40,337 nt of DNA from Chloroflexota bacterium (lineage in GTDB: Bacteria; Chloroflexota; Anaerolineae; UBA4142), in the NCBI GenBank assembly GCA_016215025.1, contig JACRMI010000001.1, positions 1-40,337 of the forward strand, given 5' to 3'. The notes under the pieces were generated by a model, which was given only the letters and a program-made list of their open reading frames with translations, did no database searches and was not told the DNA's origin. Below are positions 33,095 to 40,297 of the stretch, piece by piece; position 1 is the first letter of the stretch; each line of letters begins with the position of its first letter. The translations under genes and the position numbers were made by a program.

Positions 33095-34060
33095 ATGTTG
33101 CAGATCGGGGATCAATTCGACCGCTATCAAATCCAAGCTCATCTTGCCAAGGGCGGCATGAGCGATATTTATCGCGCCTTCGACTTGGTCAACAAGCGCG
33201 AGGTCGCACTCAAGGTCCCAGACCCAGGAATGATCGGCGACCCGGCGCAGTACGAGCGCTTCCAGCGCGAGTTGGAAGTGATGAAGACGTTATCGCATCC
33301 CGCGATTTTGCACGGGCTGGGTTCGGGCAAGTACAATCGAATGCCGTACCTCGTCACCGAATTTGTTCACGGACAATCGTTGCGTGAATTGATCGAAACG
33401 CGTGCGCCGCTCCCGATTGACCAAGCCATCGACATCACGCTCAAGATTGCGGACGGCATGGCGCATTGCCATGATAACGGCGTCATTCATCGCGACCTGA
33501 AACCGGAGAATATTTTTATCACGGCGAACGGTCAACCGGTGATTATGGATTTCGGTCTTGCGTTGACCAAGAGCGCGCATCGCGTAACGTATTCCAATCT
33601 CAGCGCGACGATGGGCACGCCCGATTATATGGCTCCTGAACAAGTCGAAGGCAAGCGCGGCGATGCGCGCACCGACGTTTACGCGCTCGGCACGATTCTT
33701 TACGAAATGCTCGCGGGCAAAACGCCATTTACCGGCGACAACAATCTCGCGGTGATGGCGACACACCTCAACGGTACCGCCCCGCGACTTGATCGCGTGC
33801 AGTCGAATGTGACGCCCCAGGTCGCGGCGATTGTCGCGCGTAGTTTGCAACGCAATCCCGATGCTCGCTACCAAGACATGCGCGCGTTCGTCGATGCGCT
33901 GAATCATCCAGAGACTGCTGATCTAGCGATTCTCGATCAAGCGCCAGCAACCAAAGCGAATCAGTTTTGGCATTCGCAAGCGGTGCAAGCGATTGGGATA
34001 AGCGTGCTGGTGATGGTCGTCATCGTTGCGGTGGCGCTGGTGCTGCAAGCGATACGATGA
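33095..34060 (+). CDS. Membrane-anchored Ser/Thr protein kinase (PknB-like)
   Basis: A 321-residue Hanks-type kinase. The N-terminus GDQFDRYQIQAHLAKGGMSDIY is the usual start and Gly-rich loop. VALKV holds the ATP Lys, HRDLKPENI is the catalytic loop, DFGLA the metal-binding motif and GTPDYMAPEQ the activation-segment end. One C-terminal transmembrane helix (AIGISVLVMVVIVAVALVLQ) is followed by only three residues, so there is no external sensor domain. The kinase faces the cytoplasm. An in-frame ATG at 33065 exists but precedes the promoter-like TATAAT and adds non-family residues. The PP2C phosphatase nearby is its likely opponent. Confidence 0.88.
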   Translation: MLQIGDQFDRYQIQAHLAKGGMSDIYRAFDLVNKREVALKVPDPGMIGDPAQYERFQRELEVMKTLSHPAILHGLGSGKYNRMPYLVTEFVHGQSLRELIETRAPLPIDQAIDITLKIADGMAHCHDNGVIHRDLKPENIFITANGQPVIMDFGLALTKSAHRVTYSNLSATMGTPDYMAPEQVEGKRGDARTDVYALGTILYEMLAGKTPFTGDNNLAVMATHLNGTAPRLDRVQSNVTPQVAAIVARSLQRNPDARYQDMRAFVDALNHPETADLAILDQAPATKANQFWHSQAVQAIGISVLVMVVIVAVALVLQAIR

Positions 34061-34072
34061 AGTTTAGTTGAT

Positions 34073-34168
34073 TGTCATTTCGAGCGAAGCGAGAAATCTA
34101 GTGTTCGGGTGAAGAGATTTCTCGTCGCATCGTCATCAAAGATGGCGCAAACGCTCCTCGAAATGACA
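34073..34168. repeat. Dispersed palindromic repeat, TGTCATTTCGAG type
   Basis: TGTCATTTCGAG (34073-34084) is the exact reverse complement of CTCGAAATGACA (34157-34168). An inner pair GAGAAATCT/AGATTTCTC (about 34091/34114) nests inside. Repeats of this sequence type are, from memory, scattered between genes in several bacterial phyla. Here it lies between the kinase and an acetyltransferase. Confidence 0.7.
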
Positions 34169-34181
34169 GGCTTGGGTTCGA

Positions 34182-34667
34182 ATGGCCACTATTTTTCTTC
34201 GTGAAGCAACTGAACACGATATTCCCGAAATCGTTCGCGTGATTCAGGCTGGGTTCGAGCAGTATCGCGGGCGACTCGATCCACCATCGGGCGCGCATAA
34301 CGAAACGATCGAGACTATTCGCGCCAAGTTGAATCGTGGTCATGCAGCTCTCGCGATGGCCGATCAGCAAATCGTCGGCTGCGTACTCTACGAACCAGAA
34401 GACGATCACATTTACTTGGGGCGTCTTGCGGTGTTGCCAGCGTATCGCCAAAGTGGAATCGGAAGCAAGTTGATTGCCTACGTCGAATCGCAGACGCGCA
34501 AGCTAGGATATGCGCGCGTTCGTCTCGGCGTGCGTCTTGTGTTGAAAGAGAACCAAGCGTATTTTCACAATCTAGGTTATCGCGTCGTCAGCTACGAAAT
34601 ACATCCTGGGTATGTCGAACCGACGTGCGCCAATCTAGAGAAAGATGTCGTGCTAGAAAATGTCTGA
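34182..34667 (+). CDS. GNAT-family N-acetyltransferase
   Basis: A 161-residue enzyme expected to transfer acetyl from acetyl-CoA to an amine. GNAT motifs: FLREATEHDIPEIVRVIQAGF at the start, a central strand (IYLGRLAVLPAYRQSGIGSKLIAYV) containing the Q/R-x-x-G-x-G/A acetyl-CoA loop, and ENQAYFHNLGYRVVSY near the end. The substrate is unknown. No strong Shine-Dalgarno precedes the ATG. The 3' end overlaps the start of the second glutamine synthetase by eight bases, which implies coupled translation and a possible link to glutamine or amine metabolism. Confidence 0.85.
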   Translation: MATIFLREATEHDIPEIVRVIQAGFEQYRGRLDPPSGAHNETIETIRAKLNRGHAALAMADQQIVGCVLYEPEDDHIYLGRLAVLPAYRQSGIGSKLIAYVESQTRKLGYARVRLGVRLVLKENQAYFHNLGYRVVSYEIHPGYVEPTCANLEKDVVLENV

Positions 34668-35988
34668 TCCATCTGAAATCCTCGCGCGCGTCGAACAAAG
34701 TCACATCAAATACATCGATCTCCAATTCACCGATGTGGTCGGCATGGTCAAGAATGTCACGATTCCCGCTCAAGAATTGTCTGACGCGATTACGAATGGC
34801 ATTTGGTTCGACGGCTCGTCGATCGAAGGATTTGCGCGCGTCGCCGAAAGCGACATGCATTTGCGTCCCGACTTGTCCACATTTGCGATTCTGCCCTGGC
34901 TCAGCGGCGACGATGCAACGGCGCGTATGATCTGCGACGTGTTCACGCCCGATGGTCAGCCATTCGTCGGCGACCCGCGCGCTGTGCTTCAGCGTGCGGT
35001 CGAGCAAGCAAAAGAGATGGGATTCGTCTACAACACCGGACCCGAACTCGAATTCTTTTTGCTCAAGCCGCACCCCGATGGCAGCTTGATTCCGCCGATT
35101 CCGCACGACAGCGCGAGTTATTTTGATGCGCCCGCCGACATGGCGGCGGGTTTGCGTCGGCAAATGACGGCGACGCTGTCCGCGTTCGGCATCCAAGTCG
35201 AAGCGATGCACCACGAGGTTGCGACCGGACAGCACGAAATCGATTTTCGATATTCGGATGCGTTGACGACGGCGGATAACGCGGTGACGTTTCGATTCGT
35301 GCTAAAGATCATCGCGCAGCAAAATAATTTGTACGGCACGTTCATGCCCAAGCTGATGCGCGGTATGGCGGGCAATGGGATGCACGTTCATCAAAGTTTG
35401 AATTTTGCGGCGACGGGCAAGAATGCGTTCGCCGATCCGGGCGACGAACATGGTCTATCGAAAATTGCCAAGCAATTCATCGCCGGTCAGCTTGCGCACG
35501 CGCGCGGAATGTGCGCGGTGCTTGCGCCGCTCGTCAATTCGTACAAACGCTTGGTCGCCGGTTACGAAGCGCCGGTGTTTATCAGTTGGGCGCGTATCAA
35601 TCGTTCTGCGCTTATTCGTGTTCCGCGTGCGTCCGGTCTGGAATCGACGCGACTCGAATTGCGTTGTCCCGATCCGAGTTGCAATCCCTATCTTGCGTTC
35701 GCCGTCATGCTCGCGGCCGGTCTCGATGGGATTCGGCGCGAGTTGACTGTGCCAGAGGCGACGGAAGAAAATCTTTACTTGCTCGATTCGCAGCGACGTA
35801 GCGAATTGCAGGTTTTGCCCGAGTCGCTCAATCGCGCGTTGGATGCGTTAGAAGAAGACGAGGTCATACAGGCGGCGTTGGGTCCGCATGTATGTGATCG
35901 CTTCGTCAGCGCCAAGCGATTGGAATGGCAGGACTATCGGCTTGAAGTGAGCGCGTGGGAATTGGGCAAGTATTTGTCGAATTACTAA
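34660..35988 (+). CDS. glnA: Glutamine synthetase, type I alpha-like (442 aa)
   Basis: A second glutamine synthetase, of classical GSI length without long insertions. Motifs: FDGSSIEGFARVAESDMHLRPD, NTGPELEFFLLKP, VATGQHEIDFRYSDALTTADN, GNGMHVHQSL, SYKRLVAGYEAPVFISW and RLELRCPDPSCNPYLAF. The length and lack of an adenylylation loop fit the GSI-alpha type, often feedback-regulated rather than adenylylated. It differs strongly from the enzyme at 25917, so it is not a recent duplicate. The ATG lies inside the end of the acetyltransferase gene. A palindromic repeat follows its stop. Confidence 0.92.
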   Translation: MSDPSEILARVEQSHIKYIDLQFTDVVGMVKNVTIPAQELSDAITNGIWFDGSSIEGFARVAESDMHLRPDLSTFAILPWLSGDDATARMICDVFTPDGQPFVGDPRAVLQRAVEQAKEMGFVYNTGPELEFFLLKPHPDGSLIPPIPHDSASYFDAPADMAAGLRRQMTATLSAFGIQVEAMHHEVATGQHEIDFRYSDALTTADNAVTFRFVLKIIAQQNNLYGTFMPKLMRGMAGNGMHVHQSLNFAATGKNAFADPGDEHGLSKIAKQFIAGQLAHARGMCAVLAPLVNSYKRLVAGYEAPVFISWARINRSALIRVPRASGLESTRLELRCPDPSCNPYLAFAVMLAAGLDGIRRELTVPEATEENLYLLDSQRRSELQVLPESLNRALDALEEDEVIQAALGPHVCDRFVSAKRLEWQDYRLEVSAWELGKYLSNY

Positions 35989-36003
35989 ATCGTTCATGGT
36001 GTT

Positions 36004-36063
36004 ACCACAGAGGGCACAGAGAATCCAGAATTTTTTCTCCGTGTTCTCTGTGCCCTCTGTGGT
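36004..36063. repeat. Palindromic repeat with perfect 20-bp arms
   Basis: ACCACAGAGGGCACAGAGAA (36004-36023) is the exact reverse complement of 36044-36063, around a 20-base T-rich loop. It resembles the arms at 6566-6619 in style. It lies between the glutamine synthetase stop and the T-box promoter, and as RNA it could end the upstream transcript. Confidence 0.7.
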
Positions 36064-36081
36064 TATCAAGTAATTCACCGC

Positions 36082-36109
36082 TTGACAGTCCATTCAAATC
36101 GGCTATACT
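36082..36109 (+). promoter_or_regulatory. Promoter of the T-box transcript
   Basis: TTGACA (36082-36087) and TATACT (36104-36109) are 16 bases apart, a near-consensus housekeeping promoter. Transcription should begin near 36116, at the 5' edge of the T-box leader. Confidence 0.7.
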
Positions 36110-36116
36110 TGCAACA

Positions 36117-36443
36117 TCAAACGCGATGATGGAAACGAGTAGGTGAGTGGAATCGTTTAGCGAGTTCGGGAGAGTGCAAGCCGAGCGCGTGAACCTCGCC
36201 GAAAATCCTTCCGGAGCGGCGCTGCCAAAGCGAAAGCGAGTAGACAGTGACGGAATCGCTCAACGTTAGCCGAGCGCGAAGATGCTAGTCTTTGAAAAGT
36301 GAGTCGATTAGTCGTTTAGGCAAGTAGTCGAATAGTCCGTCTTGGGACTAGTTGACTAACTAACTACAAGACTAACGGACTAAGAAGGGTGGTACCGCGA
36401 GCGCAAGCGTCTCGTCCCTTTGGGATGAGGCGTTTTTATTTTT
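36117..36443 (+). promoter_or_regulatory. T-box leader, specifier probably AUC (Ile)
   Basis: A transcription-attenuating RNA that senses uncharged tRNA. The T-box bulge sequence AAGGGTGGTACCGCG is at 36385-36399. The terminator stem CGTCTCGTCCC/GGGATGAGGCG (36408-36432) is followed by TTTTTATTTTT. Stem I begins GATGATGGAAACGAGTAG (about 36125) and contains GTGCAAGCC. Stem III-like AGTAGACAGTGACGG lies near 36240. In the specifier region GAAAAUCCUUCCGGAGC (36201-36217), the pattern GAA-N-NNN-4nt-CGGAGC places AUC at 36205-36207, which would match tRNA-Ile. Reading the specifier by eye is uncertain. The terminator ends ten bases before the acetyltransferase ATG. Confidence 0.85.
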
Positions 36444-36452
36444 GGAGAGTCA

Positions 36453-36926
36453 ATGACGATTCAAATCCGACGCGCACAGCAAGCCGACGTTATGCAACTG
36501 ATGCCGTTGTGGAAAGAACTGGCGGAGTTTCACGCGAATCTCGTACCAGAATTTGCGCTTGCGCCGGGCAGAGAAAAAAGTGTGTCTGAGCACTTGGTCG
36601 AACTCATCGATAAAGAAACACATCGCATATTTGTTGCCGATGACGATGGTACGTTGATCGGTTTTGCAAGCGGCATGGTGCGCGAGATGCCGCAGCAATT
36701 TTCCGTGTATCGAATTGGTTATATCGAAGACGTCGTCGTGACGGCGCGTTCACGTCGATGCGGTGTGGGTAAGCGATTAACGAATGCGCTCATCGATTGG
36801 TTTCGCGAATCCGGTATTCACATCGTTCATATGAGCGCCGCAAAAGGAAATCCAGTTTCACAGACGTTCTGGCACAAAATGGGATTCAACGATTTTATGG
36901 TTCGCATGCGGAAAGAAATCGACTAG
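36453..36926 (+). CDS. GNAT acetyltransferase under T-box control
   Basis: A 157-residue GNAT protein. IQIRRAQQADVMQLMPLWKELAEFHANL is the usual N-terminal strand and helix. GYIEDVVVTARSRRCGVGKRL holds the acetyl-CoA loop, and GNPVSQTFWHKMGFNDFMVRM is the C-terminal motif. The substrate is unknown. The ATG follows GGAGAG ten bases after the T-box terminator, so expression should rise when the matching tRNA is uncharged. It is followed after 83 bases by an AlaX gene, so both may be induced together. Confidence 0.87.
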   Translation: MTIQIRRAQQADVMQLMPLWKELAEFHANLVPEFALAPGREKSVSEHLVELIDKETHRIFVADDDGTLIGFASGMVREMPQQFSVYRIGYIEDVVVTARSRRCGVGKRLTNALIDWFRESGIHIVHMSAAKGNPVSQTFWHKMGFNDFMVRMRKEID

Positions 36927-36929
36927 ATT

Positions 36930-37000
36930 CAGATTTCGGATTTGATAATTATTATGCATTCGAGGATGAAATCATAAATCAGAAATCGAAAATCAGAAAT
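36930..37000. repeat. AT-rich repeats between GNAT and alaX
   Basis: TCAGATTTCGGATTTGAT (about 36931-36948) is partly complementary to AATCAGAAATCGAAAATC (about 36977-36995). The words AAATCAGAAATCG and AAATCAGAAAT are direct repeats. Similar GGATT/GATT runs follow alaX (37722-37748) and the gene ending at 39417, so this is a local repeat style rather than a gene. Confidence 0.45.
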
Positions 37001-37009
37001 GAGGTTGAG

Positions 37010-37720
37010 ATGACTGACTTACTTTGCCAATCCGATGCGTATTTGAAAGACTTTGATGCCACCGTCACGACAGTCAACGCCGATCAAGTGGCGCTTGACC
37101 GCACGGCGTTTTATCCGCGCGGCGGCGGTCAGCCAAGCGATCAAGGCGTGCTGCGTGTTGGGAACGAAGAGTACAAGGTGCTCGAAGTGAAAAAGCAGGC
37201 GGGCGAAGTGTGGCACAAGTTGGATCGTGCGGCCGCGTTCGTGGTTGGTGCGCCAGTGCACGGCATCATCGATTGGGATCGTCGCTACAAGTTGATGCGG
37301 ACGCATACGGCGCTGCACATTCTCTGCGGCATGATGTTCCGGGATTATGGCGTCAGCGTAACGGGCGGCGACATGGAACCGCTCTCGGCGCGCATGGATT
37401 TTGAGCTAGAGCGGATGAGCGCGACCTTCGCGCAAGAGGTCGAAGAAAAAGTAAACGCGGAAGTTGCGGCGGCGCGCGATATTCGGGTAAAAGTGTTACC
37501 GCGCGAGGAAGCGTTTCAGATTCCCGATTTGATTCGCACGAAAATTAATTTGCTGCCGCCCGACATCAAAGAAGTGCGCACGGTCGAAATCGTTGGACTG
37601 GATTTGCAAGCGGACGGCGGTACGCACGTGGCAAATACGCGCGAGGTAGGGCGCGTCAAAGTGGTCGGACACGAAAGCAAAGGCAAGATCAACAAGCGGC
37701 TGAGAATCGCCGTGGAATAG
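37010..37720 (+). CDS. AlaX-type alanyl-tRNA editing protein
   Basis: A 236-residue free-standing editing domain that hydrolyses mischarged tRNA, usually Ser- or Gly-tRNA(Ala). Motifs: ALDRTAFYPRGGGQPSDQG (AlaRS editing-domain entry), RTHTALHIL (HxxxH zinc pair) and LQADGGTHVANTREVG near the end. In AlaRS the third zinc ligand is Cys in CGGTH; here it is Asp, as I recall for the short AlaX class. The ATG at 37010 follows GAGGTTGAG; a longer frame to 36797 overlaps the acetyltransferase and is not credible. It may share the T-box promoter. An Ile-type T-box ahead of an alanine editing gene would be unexpected. Confidence 0.87.
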   Translation: MTDLLCQSDAYLKDFDATVTTVNADQVALDRTAFYPRGGGQPSDQGVLRVGNEEYKVLEVKKQAGEVWHKLDRAAAFVVGAPVHGIIDWDRRYKLMRTHTALHILCGMMFRDYGVSVTGGDMEPLSARMDFELERMSATFAQEVEEKVNAEVAAARDIRVKVLPREEAFQIPDLIRTKINLLPPDIKEVRTVEIVGLDLQADGGTHVANTREVGRVKVVGHESKGKINKRLRIAVE

Positions 37721-37783
37721 AGATTAGGGATTGGAGATTAGAGACTGAAGCATCAAGCCGGTGTAGGTCTGCGTTTCTTCAAC

Positions 37784-38248
37784 TCACCATGCGCGAAGCA
37801 ATGTTGAAACGGCAATATCTTCGTCAATGTCTTCCCAGTGAATGCCGATGCCTTTGGCAATGAGCCGCCAGTTCTTACGTTGCTTGGGTGTTGCATTGCG
37901 GAGGCGCGGAAACCATTCTAATGGCACAGATACTTGGCGACCATCGGAAAGATTCACGGTCAGTGTATCATTTGTGAAGCTTACATTGAGAGCTAGAACA
38001 GCCGTTGGACTAGTGTTGTTTGAGATGCTCATACCATTTCTCCAGAAAAAATCGGCACGTTGTTCAACAAGTTTTCTGAGCCGAGTCAGTTCCTTAGAGT
38101 TGTATCCAATCGCCCACACAAGTTCGACTGGTGATAACCAAAACTTGGCAGCATTCTCCGCCGATTCGACGTGAATGTGTGGTGGTTCATGGTCTTCGCG
38201 GCTAAAGAAAAAGAAACGATGCGGACCAATTCGCAAACCAGTGGGCAT
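37784..38248 (-). CDS. DUF4160-DUF2442 fusion with slippery heptamer
   Basis: A 154-residue product of two usually separate small proteins. Residues 1-66 match DUF4160 (MPTGLRIGPHRFFFFSREDH, EPPHIHVE, ELTRLRKLVEQRADFF). Residues about 83-154 match DUF2442 (LNVSFTNDTLTVNLSDGRQV, EWFPRLRNA, IHWEDIDEDI). The join lies at T-TTT-TTC (complement 38051-38045), which in the zero frame is the classical -1 slippery pattern. In the -1 frame translation continues FLEKWYEHLKQH and stops at 38012-38010, a normal DUF4160 ending. An internal ATG at 38032 behind GGAG could start DUF2442 alone. The pair often occurs as neighbours and is suspected to be toxin-antitoxin-like; no function is proven here. GGAG precedes the ATG at 38248. 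Confidence 0.75.
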   Translation of the reverse strand: MPTGLRIGPHRFFFFSREDHEPPHIHVESAENAAKFWLSPVELVWAIGYNSKELTRLRKLVEQRADFFWRNGMSISNNTSPTAVLALNVSFTNDTLTVNLSDGRQVSVPLEWFPRLRNATPKQRKNWRLIAKGIGIHWEDIDEDIAVSTLLRAW

Positions 38249-38286
38249 GGCGGACTCCACTTTAGAAAATTGATTTGCTGGCTGAG

Positions 38287-38292
38287 ATTATA
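38287..38292 (-). promoter_or_regulatory. -10 element for the DUF4160-DUF2442 gene
   Basis: On the minus strand TGCTATAAT (extended -10, TATAAT at 38292-38287) lies about 40 bases before the ATG at 38248. The -35 is weak. Confidence 0.4.
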
Positions 38293-38349
38293 GCACAATT
38301 TAGCGTGGTGCGAAAAATTTGATAGATCAGAATACCTACGGAGGAAAAG

Positions 38350-39417
38350 ATGTCAGCCCAAGCTCCCAAAACACCCGAAGAACTAGCGCGCGAAGCGGCC
38401 GACAAGGTACAAAGCGCGTTATCCGATTTGCGCAAAACGGCAAGCATGAGTGGTCTTGCCGATTCGATTGGCGACCTGGATGCATTGTTAGCGCATTTGC
38501 CCGACGAAATTCAACAGATGCGCGCGCAAGGTTACGCGTTCAAGGGCTATCTCGAAAAAAAGACCCAGGTGCTGATGGATCAATGGCGCGAGGTCAAGCC
38601 CTCTGCTCAATTGCAAATGCAAGCCGTCAGCCGCGAGTTGTCGTACGAGGTAGATCGGTTGGATTCCGATTTTCGCAACCTGCAAGCATGGATGTTCACC
38701 GATCCAAATCGCGCATGCGGCGAACTCGAAGTGTTGAAACGCGCGGTCGATCTCGCGGCGAACAAGGCGAACAACGAAGCGAGCAAGATTCGTTCGTCGT
38801 TCGACAACATTTCTTCGAATGCGAGTCAGACCAAGACCCAGGTTGCCGATGCGGTCAACTGTCTCAAGCTTATCGCCGAAGCGTCGTTCAAGTTGTATCC
38901 GAACGAAGACCCGGTCGATGCGGTCAAGGCGCAGTGGCTGCAAGATGGCAAGAATGGCCCCAAGGGATTTCTGTTCGTCACCGATGCGCGTTTGCTCTTT
39001 GAGCAGCGCGAGGATGTGGCGAAGGAAAAAGTCTTGTTCATCACGACGAAAAAAGAGCGCGTGCAGAAATTGCTGATTGATGTACCGGTGGGCGCGGCGC
39101 AGAAATTGGCGGAGAGCGAAAGCGGCGCGCTGATGTGGCATAAGGAATTGCTGGATGTCAGCTTTGTTGAGGGGACGCCGATCCGAAAGGCGCAATTCAA
39201 ATTGGAAGAAGACTCGGCGGCGTGGGTGGCGCTCATCAATCGCGTGGTCAGCGGCGATATTGATAAAGAGCGGGTTACGCCCAAAGCGGCAGCGGCCGCC
39301 CCAGCGAAAACAGCGCCGACCAAATGCCCGACGTGTGCGGCGAATTTGGACACTCCCATCGTCAAAGGAATGCAGAGCGTCAAGTGTCCGTATTGCGGGA
39401 CGGTGATTACGCTGTAG
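38350..39417 (+). CDS. Coiled-coil, PH-like and zinc-ribbon protein
   Basis: A 355-residue soluble protein. Residues 1-170 are charged helices likely to form coiled coils (PEELAREAADKVQSALSDL, VSRELSYEVDRLDSDF). Residues about 195-300 (GFLFVTDARLLFEQRE, KEKVLFITTKKERVQKLLID, AQFKLEEDSAAWVALINRV) look like a bacterial PH or GRAM-type fold with its final helix. An Ala/Pro/Lys linker follows. The end is a zinc ribbon, CPTCAANL...VKCPYCG, near 325-352. It may link a protein complex to a membrane or partner; no enzyme motif is visible. AGGAGGAAAAG-like sequence precedes the ATG. I do not recognise a named family. Confidence 0.7.
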   Translation: MSAQAPKTPEELAREAADKVQSALSDLRKTASMSGLADSIGDLDALLAHLPDEIQQMRAQGYAFKGYLEKKTQVLMDQWREVKPSAQLQMQAVSRELSYEVDRLDSDFRNLQAWMFTDPNRACGELEVLKRAVDLAANKANNEASKIRSSFDNISSNASQTKTQVADAVNCLKLIAEASFKLYPNEDPVDAVKAQWLQDGKNGPKGFLFVTDARLLFEQREDVAKEKVLFITTKKERVQKLLIDVPVGAAQKLAESESGALMWHKELLDVSFVEGTPIRKAQFKLEEDSAAWVALINRVVSGDIDKERVTPKAAAAAPAKTAPTKCPTCAANLDTPIVKGMQSVKCPYCGTVITL

Positions 39418-39505
39418 CGATTTTGGATTTTGGATTTCCGATTGGCGATTGAGATGGGTGTGTACAACTGCCACATTCAGGCTGGCGATTTGAGGAACAT
39501 TGACT

Positions 39506-40150
39506 ATGATTTGGATGCAAATCGAGGTAGAGAGTGTACTCAAACATCTTGCTGAGTATCACAAGTTGGTCGAAGCAACGATAGCCAAGGATATGACTGA
39601 CAAAACCGAGAATCTTTTTCAGTCTGAGGATGAATATGATCCTGCTTTATTTGATGTGGAACTTGATGAGGCCAAGTGGATTTATGAAAGCTATTTTCCG
39701 CGCTTTCTACGTTATTCTTTGATCGTAACAACCGTTATGATCTTGGAGACGCAATTAGCGGAATTATGCGATGTTATTAAAAACAAAAAAGGACTGGCGG
39801 TGAGAGCAAAAGACTTGAAAGGAGATACATTGAGTCAGTGCAAAAAGTATCTCGAAGATGTTGCCAAGGTTTCGTTGATACAGTCGTTATGGGATAAAGT
39901 TATCGACCTCTCCAAGGTAAGAAATTGTATTGTTCACGCAATGGGTGATATGGAATTGTCGAATGATAGGATTCGTTTGCGCGACTTGGTAAAAGCGAAT
40001 CAAGGGTTGACAACAGGCGACACTGTCTTTTCAGGACTGGAGAAAAACACACTCTATATTTCCCCTGATTATTGTATGCTATCGATTGAAAATATCAGGC
40101 AAGTATTTGAGGATATTTTCAAGTCGGCTGGATTTCAATCGTCAGCATAG
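39506..40150 (+). CDS. HEPN-motif protein, possible RNase
   Basis: A 214-residue helical, acidic protein. The motif KVRNCIVHAMGD (Arg139 to His144, R-N-x-x-x-H) fits the R-x4-H signature of HEPN nucleases, and the preceding helices (RYSLIVTTVMILETQLAEL, SLWDKVIDLSKV) are in the expected place. HEPN proteins often act as RNases in toxin-antitoxin, abortive-infection or CRISPR systems. No nucleotidyltransferase antitoxin lies beside it in the window, but the next gene runs off the edge. The ATG at 39506 has GAGG ten bases upstream; another ATG at 39515 is possible. Codon usage looks AT-richer than in the cyclase operon, which hints at transfer. Confidence 0.6.
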   Translation: MIWMQIEVESVLKHLAEYHKLVEATIAKDMTDKTENLFQSEDEYDPALFDVELDEAKWIYESYFPRFLRYSLIVTTVMILETQLAELCDVIKNKKGLAVRAKDLKGDTLSQCKKYLEDVAKVSLIQSLWDKVIDLSKVRNCIVHAMGDMELSNDRIRLRDLVKANQGLTTGDTVFSGLEKNTLYISPDYCMLSIENIRQVFEDIFKSAGFQSSA

Positions 40151-40265
40151 AAGAAATTGTGATAGTGTGGTGTTTTTCGCAATTTGCCTTCCGTAAATCC
40201 TAACTCGGACAAGCCGAAACCAAACAGGTTTCAACTTGATGTCCAATAGCAATTGGTATATGTTT

Positions 40266-40297
40266 CGTTTCGCTCAACTCTTTGACGGAGCGAAACG
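40266..40297. repeat. Inverted repeat before the last gene
   Basis: CGTTTCGCTC (40266-40275) is the exact reverse complement of GAGCGAAACG (40288-40297), which includes GGAG, the apparent Shine-Dalgarno of the ATG at 40298. It may be the edge of a mobile element or a translation-control hairpin. Confidence 0.5.

Noticed and set aside
36797..37009. A 71-codon N-terminal extension of AlaX
   Set aside because: It overlaps the acetyltransferase gene in another frame and the AT-rich repeats, while ATG 37010 has a good ribosome binding site and matches family length.
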